Below, one piece after another: positions 1 through 5,856 of a stretch of 7,166 nt of DNA. Positions within the stretch are counted from its first letter, which is position 1, and every line of letters begins with the position of its first letter. The stretch spans positions 1 through 7,166 of the forward strand of contig JAFDVT010000390.1 in NCBI GenBank assembly GCA_018268875.1, read 5' to 3'. The notes below the pieces were generated by a model. That model had not been told where the DNA came from, made no database searches, and was given only the letters and a program-made list of their open reading frames with translations. This stretch comes from Acidobacteriota bacterium. GTDB lineage: Bacteria > Acidobacteriota > Terriglobia > Bryobacterales > Bryobacteraceae. Position numbers and translations under genes: made by a program.

Positions 1-1037
1 GGCAGCCCCGCTTCGTAACGGCGAATGTCCTCCGCCATCTGCTCGGCGGACGCATAGCGCTGCTGGGGCTCCACCTCCAGCGCCTTCATCACGATGTTGT
101 CCAGGTCGCCACGGAGGGGCGCGGGATCCTCGGCCAACTCGCTCGGCTTCTTCGGAGGCGCCGTATGCAGAATCGTCAGAATCGCCTGTGGATTCGGCGT
201 TGTAAACGTTCGCGGACGCTTCCCCGTCAGCAGTTCGCACAGCAGGATCCCCAGCGAGTACACGTCGGACGCAGTGCTAAGAACTTCGCCGCGAACCTGT
301 TCGGGACTCGCATAATCAGGTGTGAACGCCGGCGGCAGGTACGTCACCGTAAGCCCCGCGTTCGCGTCCGGCTCGGACAGCCTCGCGACGCCAAAATCCA
401 ACAGCTTCGGCGTGCCGTCGGCCGTCACCAGAACATTATTCGCCTTGATGTCGCCGTGGATCACCAGGTTCTGGTGCGCGTAATGGACGGCATTGCAAAG
501 CACGCGAAAAATGTCCAGCTTCTGATGCAACCCGAGCTTCGCCGCGACGTCGCTCATGCGCTGCCCTTCGACGTGCTCCATCACAAAGAACGGTCGCCCC
601 GATTCGGTCACGCCGCCATCCAGGAGCCGCGCGATGTTCGGGTGCGACAACCGCGCCAGAATCTGCCGCTCGTTGCGGAACCTCTTGCTGATGGCCGCTG
701 AATCCAGGCCCTCGCGAATCACCTTGATCGCCGTCACCATGCGGAACGCGCCGTCTTCGCGCACCGCCCGGTACACGATGCCCATGCCGCCTTCGCCGAT
801 CTTTTCTTCAAAGCGATAGGGACCCGCCCGCTGCCCGATCAGCTTGTCGCGATCCTTGCGCTCCAGGAACCCGCTGTCCGATTCCTCGCACGCCGCAATC
901 AGCGTCAACACTTCTTCGCGCAACGCCGGATCTTTCGCAAAAGCCGCGTCGAGATAGGCGTCGCGCTTCGCGCCCATCGTCAGTTCCAGGGCCTCGCCCA
1001 CGATTCGCTTGACTTCGCGATACGCCGCGGGGTTCAT
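1..1037 (-). CDS. Ser/Thr protein kinase, N-terminal part (runs off left edge)
   Basis: This is a Hanks-type Ser/Thr kinase that phosphorylates protein targets, most likely including the sigma factor encoded just upstream. Reading on the minus strand from ATG at 1037 gives 345 residues without a stop up to the window edge, so the C-terminus is missing. Residues 1-72 form a leader typical of acidobacterial and planctomycete kinases (YREVKRIV...DPALREEV...SGFLE). The kinase domain starts near residue 74: glycine loop GEGGMG at 81-86, beta-3 lysine K105 (TAIK), helix C glutamate E123, catalytic loop HGDIKANN at 194-201 with D196, K198 and N201, DFG at 214-216, and YASPEQ at 242-247. The usual HRD arginine is glycine, so this is a non-RD kinase, but the catalytic residues are present. 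The start lies 2 bases after the sigma factor stop with only a weak ribosome site, which suggests translational coupling. Family members often carry a membrane segment with WD40, PD40 or TPR repeats at the C-terminus; that part is not visible here. Confidence 0.95.
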   Translation of the reverse strand, partial: MNPAAYREVKRIVGEALELTMGAKRDAYLDAAFAKDPALREEVLTLIAACEESDSGFLERKDRDKLIGQRAGPYRFEEKIGEGGMGIVYRAVREDGAFRMVTAIKVIREGLDSAAISKRFRNERQILARLSHPNIARLLDGGVTESGRPFFVMEHVEGQRMSDVAAKLGLHQKLDIFRVLCNAVHYAHQNLVIHGDIKANNVLVTADGTPKLLDFGVARLSEPDANAGLTVTYLPPAFTPDYASPEQVRGEVLSTASDVYSLGILLCELLTGKRPRTFTTPNPQAILTILHTAPPKKPSELAEDPAPLRGDLDNIVMKALEVEPQQRYASAEQMAEDIRRYEAGL

Positions 1038-1039
1038 GC

Positions 1040-1597
1040 TTATTGTTCTTTGGAAAGTTCGCGGAACAGCCACCCGCGCGCAACTGTCCAGTCGCGCTTC
1101 ACGGTGGCGGGAGAAACACTCAACGCCTCGGCGGTTTCTTCGATGGTCAACCCGCCGAAGAACCGCATCTCCACAATTTGCGCCTGTTGTTGATCGAGGT
1201 CGGCCAGCAACTGCAGCGCATCGTCGAGCGCCACCAGGCCCACCGTGCCGCGTTCCGGGATGCCCAGCGCCTCGTCAAGCGCCAGCAGACTCTTGCCGCC
1301 GCCGCGCTTTTCCGCCTGGTTCGCCCGCGCGTGATCCACCAGGATCTGCCGCATCAGCCTGGCCGCGATCGCCACGAAATGCGCGCGATTCTGCCAGCCT
1401 GCCTGCTTCTGGTCGATCAGCCGGATCCACGCTTCGTTCACCAGCGCGGTGCTTTGCAGCGTGTGGTCGGACTTCTCGCGACGCAGATAGACCTTCGCCA
1501 ACCGGCGCAGTTCGCCTTCCACCAGCGGCACCAGTTGATCGAGCGCCTGGGCGTTGCCGCTCTTCCACTCGACAAGTAAAGTCGTGACGTCCGACAT
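1040..1597 (-). CDS. ECF-type RNA polymerase sigma factor (kinase-associated, TIGR02999/Sigma70_ECF type)
   Basis: This alternative sigma factor directs RNA polymerase to a dedicated promoter set. It has 185 residues, normal for the ECF group. Region sigma-2 spans about residues 7-95, with LVNEAWIRLI at 52-61 matching the helix that follows DAED in ordinary ECF factors. Region sigma-4 spans about 125-182, with the helix-turn-helix LTIEETAEALSVSPATVKRD at 150-169. The DAED positions (48-51) read QSTA, so the acidic patch used to contact polymerase is absent; Thr50 sits where its glutamate would be. From memory, the Vibrio EcfP/PpkT2 pair works by phosphorylation of a threonine in this region. 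No anti-sigma gene is adjacent; a kinase gene follows 2 bases downstream. The ATG at 1597 has an AGGGG sequence 13 bases upstream (1611-1615), rather far, and no better in-frame start is evident. Fold and family are secure; phospho-control is inference. Confidence 0.94.
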   Translation of the reverse strand: MSDVTTLLVEWKSGNAQALDQLVPLVEGELRRLAKVYLRREKSDHTLQSTALVNEAWIRLIDQKQAGWQNRAHFVAIAARLMRQILVDHARANQAEKRGGGKSLLALDEALGIPERGTVGLVALDDALQLLADLDQQQAQIVEMRFFGGLTIEETAEALSVSPATVKRDWTVARGWLFRELSKEQ

Positions 1598-1621
1598 CCG
1601 GCGTTGTGTTCCCCTGACTCT

Positions 1622-2035
1622 CTAGAATACAGGCGGCGCGAACAGCCGCCGCGGCTCGAGCGACGTAATCTGCCACTTGTTCTTGCCGGTGCGTTCCACC
1701 GTGCAGCGAACCGTCTCCCGGCGCCGTATCAGCGCAAGATCCGCGTTCTTGGACTTGATTTCGACATACCAGTCCAGTTGCAGTTCCCGCTTCGACGCAT
1801 CCCCGGTATTTGACTGCGGCGCCACCGAAGATGTCACTTGATTCTGACGCACCAGCGCGCGAACCGTATCGGCAAACGCGCCGTAGTCCGGCATCGTCTT
1901 GCTCACGGCCGCCAGCGCCTGCTCGGCGTTGTCCTGCGCGAGCCCCGCCGCAAACGACGCGACCGTTTCGCGAGCCGAAGCCTCCGGATCGTCTACGGCC
2001 AGGAACAGCGCCAGAAACAGTGCGGCGGTCATCAT
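1622..2035 (-). CDS. Small putative exported protein, possibly NTF2-like
   Basis: I do not recognise a specific function. The 137-residue product begins with a hydrophobic stretch (residues 2-14, TAALFLALFLAV after Met-Met) that could be a signal peptide. Candidate cleavage sites lie near residue 13 or after ASA at 19-21. It has no positively charged n-region and no lipobox cysteine. The mature part starts with an Ala-rich helical segment (about 20-66) and ends in alternating beta-like segments (ELQLDWYVEI, ETVRCTVER, KWQITSLEP). This helix-then-sheet layout with a closing KWxIxxLxP resembles small NTF2/SnoaL-like secreted proteins, but that is a fold guess. The gene starts in an ATGA overlap with the argJ stop and ends 24 bases before the sigma factor, so it is almost certainly cotranscribed with both. 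A second ATG directly follows the first (2032), and either could be used. Operon position and clean coding frame support it being real. Confidence 0.8.
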   Translation of the reverse strand: MMTAALFLALFLAVDDPEASARETVASFAAGLAQDNAEQALAAVSKTMPDYGAFADTVRALVRQNQVTSSVAPQSNTGDASKRELQLDWYVEIKSKNADLALIRRRETVRCTVERTGKNKWQITSLEPRRLFAPPVF

Positions 2036-3189
2036 GTGCGGTAACTGCCGTTGATGCGGATGTAGCCTTCAGTGAAGTCGCAGGTCCAGAACCGCGCCGT
2101 ACCCTTGCCAGCGCCCTTGATCGTGAACTTGATGTCCACTTCCGGCGCGTCCAGCTTGGCTTTGAGCGCGTCTTCATCGAACTCCGCGGCGAGCCCAGAT
2201 TTGCACACCTGCTGGCCCTGAAACGCGATGTCCACCTTCAGCGGATCGAACGCGACGCCCGAATAGCCGGCCGCGCAAATGATGCGTCCCCAGTTCGGGT
2301 CCGCGCCCGCGATTGCCGTCTTCACCAGTGGCGAATTCGCAATGGACCGCCCGATGCGTTGCGCCTCGGCCTGGGTTTTCGCGCCTTTAACGTCAATCGT
2401 CACCAGACGCTTGGCACCCTCGCCGTCCTTGGCAATCTGTTTCGCGAGCGACTGCAGTACCTCGGTCAGCCCCTTTTCGAACTTCGCCAGATCGGGCTTG
2501 ATTCCCGACGCACCATTGGCCAGCACCACGACGATGTCGTTCGTCGATTGATCGCCGTCCACGCTGATCGAGTTGTAGCTCACCGCGATCGCCCGCTTGA
2601 GCATCGCGCGCAGCGAGGCCGCCGGAATCACGGCGTCGGTCATGACGTAACCGAGCGTCGTCGCCATGTTCGGATGGATCATGCCGGAACCTTTGGTGAG
2701 GCCCGCGATGCGCGTCTTCTGCACGGTTGCGAACGCCGTCTTCGGCACCAGGTCGGTCGTCATGATGGCGTCGGCCACGGTCTGAAACTTGTCCGCCGAA
2801 AGGCCGTCCACAAGCGCAGGCACAGCGTTGGTGATCAACGCGGGATTCAATTCCACGCCGATCACGCCGGTCGACGACGGGATCACTTGCTCCACCGCGC
2901 AACCCAACGCCTTAGCCACCGCCTTCGACGTCGACAACGCTACGGCCGCACCGGTACGAGTCGCGCAGTTCGCATTCCCCGCGTTGATCAGCAGCGCTTT
3001 TACGACGCCTTTGGACGCGGCCATATGCTTTCGCGCAAGCTGAATCGGCGCCGCCGCCACGACGTTCGACGTGTAGACAGCGGCCGCCTGCGCGGGCTTG
3101 TCGGACACGATCAACGACAGATCGTCCTTCTTCGCCTTGCGGATTCCCGCGTACAGCGCCGAGTATTGAAAACCGAGAGGAAGCGTCAT
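2032..3189 (-). CDS. argJ: Bifunctional glutamate N-acetyltransferase / amino-acid acetyltransferase (ornithine acetyltransferase)
   Basis: ArgJ acts in arginine biosynthesis in the cytoplasm. It moves the acetyl group from N-acetylornithine to glutamate, recycling it, and in bifunctional forms also uses acetyl-CoA for the first step. The 385-residue product is slightly shorter than the usual 390-410. The precursor is cleaved autocatalytically at the Ala-Thr bond in HPNMATTLG; here A176/T177, making Thr177 the N-terminal nucleophile of the beta chain. Other family marks are the oxyanion-hole segment PSSTGVIG at 104-111, KGSGMI at 166-171, SVDGDQSTND at 209-218 and a C-terminal INGSYRT. Whether it is mono- or bifunctional cannot be decided from the sequence alone. 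The ATG directly abuts the fmt stop (TAA then ATG), with a TTGGGA ribosome-site-like sequence 6 bases upstream, and the TGA stop overlaps the next gene. No other arginine gene is visible in the window, so argJ is separated here from the rest of its pathway. Confidence 0.97.
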   Translation of the reverse strand: MTLPLGFQYSALYAGIRKAKKDDLSLIVSDKPAQAAAVYTSNVVAAAPIQLARKHMAASKGVVKALLINAGNANCATRTGAAVALSTSKAVAKALGCAVEQVIPSSTGVIGVELNPALITNAVPALVDGLSADKFQTVADAIMTTDLVPKTAFATVQKTRIAGLTKGSGMIHPNMATTLGYVMTDAVIPAASLRAMLKRAIAVSYNSISVDGDQSTNDIVVVLANGASGIKPDLAKFEKGLTEVLQSLAKQIAKDGEGAKRLVTIDVKGAKTQAEAQRIGRSIANSPLVKTAIAGADPNWGRIICAAGYSGVAFDPLKVDIAFQGQQVCKSGLAAEFDEDALKAKLDAPEVDIKFTIKGAGKGTARFWTCDFTEGYIRINGSYRT

Positions 3190-4119
3190 TTATGATCCCA
3201 ACTGTTCCGGGGCGGATATCGCAAAGCCATTCAGGAACATCGCCGCTGGCATTCGCTTCCGCCCTTCCATTTGCAATTCCAAAAGCTCTATCGCCGTGCC
3301 TTCGCCGCAGCCCGCAAACAGCCGCTTGCCCTGCTGCACGACCATGCCCTGCGCTACGGCGACATCATCGGACACCGTCGCGTCCCAGACGTTCAGCTTC
3401 ACGCCGCGGAGCGACGTATACGCGCCCGGCCACGGCTGGAACCCGCGCATCCGATTCAGGATCTGCCGCGCGGGCATCGCGAAGTCGATGCGTCCGTCTT
3501 CTTTCTTTAAAATCGGTGCGTAACTCGCCTGCGCGTCATCCTGCTTGCGCGGCGCGATGCTCTCGATATTACGCAGTGTGTCGATCAAAAGTTCCGCGCC
3601 GGCCACCGCCATGCGCGCGCCCAGTGTCACCGCACTCTCTTGCGCGCCGATCGGCGTCGACCATTCGAGCAGCATGTCGCCCGTGTCGAGCCCCGCGTTG
3701 ATCTGCATCGTGGTAACGCCCGTCACCGCTTCGCCGTTCGCGATCGCCCATTGAATCGGCGCCGCGCCACGGTACTTCGGCAGCAGCGACCCATGAACAT
3801 TGATGATCCCGTAACGAGGCAAGTCGATAATCGCCTGCGGAATGATCTGCCCGTACCCGACGACAACCATCGCGTCCGCATCGAATCCGCGCAACTGTTC
3901 GCGTACTTCCGGCGCGCGGACTTTCAATGGCTGTTCCACTCGCAATTGCAGCCGCAGCGCCGCTTCCTTCACGGGCGACAACGCCAGTTGCTGACCTCGG
4001 CCCTTGGGCCTGTCCGGCTGCGTGTACACCGCCGCGATTTCGAACCCTTCGGCCGCCAATCGCTCCAGCGTCGGCACCGCGAATTCCGGCGTACCCATGA
4101 AGACGACGCGCTTTACCAT
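3190..4119 (-). CDS. fmt: Methionyl-tRNA formyltransferase
   Basis: Fmt transfers a formyl group from 10-formyl-tetrahydrofolate to methionyl-initiator tRNA in the cytoplasm, enabling bacterial translation initiation. The 309-residue length is normal. The N-terminal formyltransferase Rossmann-like domain (about 1-205) begins VVFMGTPEFAVPTL, and its catalytic triad is visible as N107 and H109 (INVHGSLLPKYRGAAPIQW) with D145 (GLDTGD). The tRNA-contacting loop is seen at about 34-45 (QPDRPKGRGQQL). A C-terminal OB-like domain follows from about 206, starting KKEDGRIDF and including MRGFQPWPGAYT. The start codon lies inside the end of def, with a 7-base overlap (ATGGTAA), so the two should be translationally coupled. 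No strong separate ribosome site is seen. The def-fmt pairing is common and functionally linked, since Def removes the formyl group that Fmt adds. Confidence 0.98.
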   Translation of the reverse strand: MVKRVVFMGTPEFAVPTLERLAAEGFEIAAVYTQPDRPKGRGQQLALSPVKEAALRLQLRVEQPLKVRAPEVREQLRGFDADAMVVVGYGQIIPQAIIDLPRYGIINVHGSLLPKYRGAAPIQWAIANGEAVTGVTTMQINAGLDTGDMLLEWSTPIGAQESAVTLGARMAVAGAELLIDTLRNIESIAPRKQDDAQASYAPILKKEDGRIDFAMPARQILNRMRGFQPWPGAYTSLRGVKLNVWDATVSDDVAVAQGMVVQQGKRLFAGCGEGTAIELLELQMEGRKRMPAAMFLNGFAISAPEQLGS

Positions 4120-4625
4120 TCGCCGGCTTTCTGCAATTTCCGGATCTTCCGGCGAATCAGGTCCCGCTTCAGGGGACTCAGGTGCGATAAAAATAGCACC
4201 CCGTGCAGATGATCGATCTCATGCTGCATCGCCCGCGACAGTAGCTCTTCCGCGTCCAGTTCCTGCGTATCGCCCTTGACGTCCTGGGCCTTTACCTTGA
4301 CGCGCATGGCCCGCTTCACGTCCTCGCGGAACCCCGGGATGCTCAGGCAGCCTTCTTCACCAAGTTGCGACCCGCTCCGTTCCACGATCTCGGGATTGAT
4401 CAGCACCAGCTTTTCGCCGCCCTCTTCGCCCGCGCTGATGTCGATCACCGTCACCTGCTTGGACACGCCGATCTGCGGCGCCGCCAGACCCACGCCCTTG
4501 GCCGCGTACATCGTGTCGAACATGTCGTCGATCAGCTTCTGCAACTCGGGCGTGCCGAATTCCGTAACCGGCTCCGTCTTCTGTTCGAGTACCGGATCGC
4601 CGTATTTGACGACCTTCAAAACCAT
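4113..4625 (-). CDS. def: Peptide deformylase
   Basis: Def is a metalloprotease-like hydrolase, usually Fe2+-dependent, that removes the formyl group from the N-terminal methionine of new proteins. The 170-residue product carries all three family motifs: motif 1 GVGLAAPQIG at 44-53, motif 2 EEGCLSIPG at 90-98 with metal ligand C93, and motif 3 QHEIDHLHG at 134-142 with ligands H135 and H139 and catalytic E136. A Lys/Arg-rich C-terminal helix (about 153-167, KRDLIRRKIRKLQK) fits the ribosome-binding tail of type 1 enzymes; that assignment is inference. The gene starts 4 bases after the aroC stop with an AAGGA about 12 bases upstream (4638-4642), and its last 7 bases overlap fmt. It appears intact and functional. 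Confidence 0.98.
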   Translation of the reverse strand: MVLKVVKYGDPVLEQKTEPVTEFGTPELQKLIDDMFDTMYAAKGVGLAAPQIGVSKQVTVIDISAGEEGGEKLVLINPEIVERSGSQLGEEGCLSIPGFREDVKRAMRVKVKAQDVKGDTQELDAEELLSRAMQHEIDHLHGVLFLSHLSPLKRDLIRRKIRKLQKAGEW

Positions 4626-4629
4626 AAAA

Positions 4630-5793
4630 TCAGTAGTTCCTTACCTGCTCGACATAGTGATCGTAGTTGCGCTTGGTTTCTTCTAACGAATCGCCACCGA
4701 ATTTTTCGAGCATCGCCTGCGCCAGCACAATCGCCACCATGGCCTCGCCAATCACGCCCGCCGCCGGCACCACCGCGATGTCGCTACGTTCATACGCCGC
4801 CGCCGTCGATTCCCGCGTTGTCAGATCCACGCTTTCCAGCGGCCGCCGCAGCGTCGAAATCGGCTTCAGCAACCCGCGTACATACAGGTCGTTGCCATTG
4901 GTGATGCCGCCCTCAACTCCGCCCGCCTTGTTCGACCCGCGGAAGAACTGCCGCTCGTCCTTGTTGTAGTGGATCGTGTCCTGCACCTTCGACCCATATT
5001 CGCGCGCCTGTTCCCGCGCCGAACCCACTTCCACGCCCTTTACGGCCTGCATGGAAACAATCGCCTGCGCCAGGCGCCCATCGAGCCGCGTGTCCCACGC
5101 AATGTGCGAACCGAGGCCCACCGGCAACCCGCGAGCCACCACTTCAAACACGCCGCCCACGGTGTCGCCCGTGCGGTAGGCGACGTCGATCACTTCCTTC
5201 ATCCGCTGTTCGGTGTCCGAGTCGACGCAGTTCAGCAGCACCTCGTCTTTTTTCGACAGTTCCACCAGTTCATCCCACGTCGCTTCGCGCTCCAGTTGCG
5301 CCGTACCGACTTGCACGACATGGCTCAGCACGCCGATGCCGAACTGTTCCAGAAACTGCTTGCACACCGCGCCAACCGCCACGCGCGACGTCGTTTCACG
5401 CGCGCTCGCCCGTTCCAGGATGTACCTCGCGTCGTGGAACCCGTACTTGATCCCACCCGCCAGGTCCGCATGGCCAGGGCGCGGCTTGGTTACCGCTTTG
5501 CGTTCCTCGCCTTCGCCTTCGACAGGCAGGATGCCCGTCCAATTCTTCCAGTCTTTGTTCCGGATGATCATCGCAATCGGCGAACCGATCGTGATCGAAT
5601 GGCGCACTCCGGCGACAATCTCAGCCTGGTCGGTCTCGATTTTCATGCGGCCGCCGCGGCCAAAACCTTGCTGGCGGCGCCACAATTCGCGGTTTACGGC
5701 CGCAACCGAAATCGGGACCGATGCTGGCAAACCCGTAAGGGTCGCGACAAGACACTCTCCGTGGCTCTCGCCGGCGGTTTCAAATCGAAGCAT
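4630..5793 (-). CDS. aroC: Chorismate synthase
   Basis: AroC catalyses the last shikimate pathway step, converting 5-enolpyruvylshikimate-3-phosphate to chorismate with reduced FMN, the branch point for aromatic amino acids, folate and quinones. The product is 387 residues, matching the longer type found in Gram-positives and many other phyla. Signatures seen are TAGESHG at 6-12 (H11), FGRGGRM at 44-50, RPGHAD at 105-110 (H108), ARETTSRVAVGAV at 131-143, DTVGGVFEV, GLGSHIAWDTRLDGRLA, and NKAGGVEGGITNGND near the C-terminus. The frame stays open upstream, but MLRFETAGESHG is the expected family N-terminus, so ATG at 5793 is chosen. There is no good ribosome site at normal spacing: the nearest purine-rich stretch, CAGGAG (5818-5823), is 24 bases away. 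It is the first gene of the minus-strand run and is followed after 4 bases by def. Confidence 0.97.
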   Translation of the reverse strand: MLRFETAGESHGECLVATLTGLPASVPISVAAVNRELWRRQQGFGRGGRMKIETDQAEIVAGVRHSITIGSPIAMIIRNKDWKNWTGILPVEGEGEERKAVTKPRPGHADLAGGIKYGFHDARYILERASARETTSRVAVGAVCKQFLEQFGIGVLSHVVQVGTAQLEREATWDELVELSKKDEVLLNCVDSDTEQRMKEVIDVAYRTGDTVGGVFEVVARGLPVGLGSHIAWDTRLDGRLAQAIVSMQAVKGVEVGSAREQAREYGSKVQDTIHYNKDERQFFRGSNKAGGVEGGITNGNDLYVRGLLKPISTLRRPLESVDLTTRESTAAAYERSDIAVVPAAGVIGEAMVAIVLAQAMLEKFGGDSLEETKRNYDHYVEQVRNY

Positions 5794-5821
5794 GGATGGG
5801 CAGGGAGGAGCGAAAAACTCC

Positions 5822-5855
5822 TGACCTCTATTGTATGCCTTTGCTAGTGTGACCT
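5822..5855. repeat. TGACCT direct repeat flanking the candidate promoter
   Basis: The hexamer TGACCT occurs at 5822-5827 and again at 5850-5855 on the plus strand, 28 bases apart, on either side of the candidate aroC -10 box. Two identical half-sites around a divergent promoter could bind a regulator, but a hexamer pair can occur by chance and no known operator is recognised. Confidence 0.25.
5830..5835 (-). promoter_or_regulatory. Candidate -10 box of the aroC-led operon
   Basis: The minus strand reads TACAAT here, five of six matches to TATAAT, in the 63-base gap between the divergent aroC and AddB-like genes. Transcription would begin near 5823, giving a leader of about 30 bases before the aroC ATG. 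No convincing -35 hexamer is seen 16-18 bases upstream, so the call rests on the -10 box and its position ahead of a seven-gene run with no other obvious gap. Confidence 0.4.
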
Positions 5856-5856
5856 T

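Noticed and set aside
1598..1640. A possible promoter for the sigma factor, with TATTCT on the minus strand just upstream of the gap.
   Set aside because: It has only four of six matches to the -10 consensus and no -35 partner that I can see, so it is not reported as a feature.
1275..2177. A 300-codon minus-strand frame crossing three genes.
   Set aside because: It overlaps argJ, the small gene and the sigma factor in another frame, and the translation is low-complexity and Arg/Gly-rich.
1810..3195. A 461-codon plus-strand open frame.
   Set aside because: It is antisense to argJ and the small gene, and its Arg/His-rich translation matches no family; argJ in the opposite strand has all its motifs.
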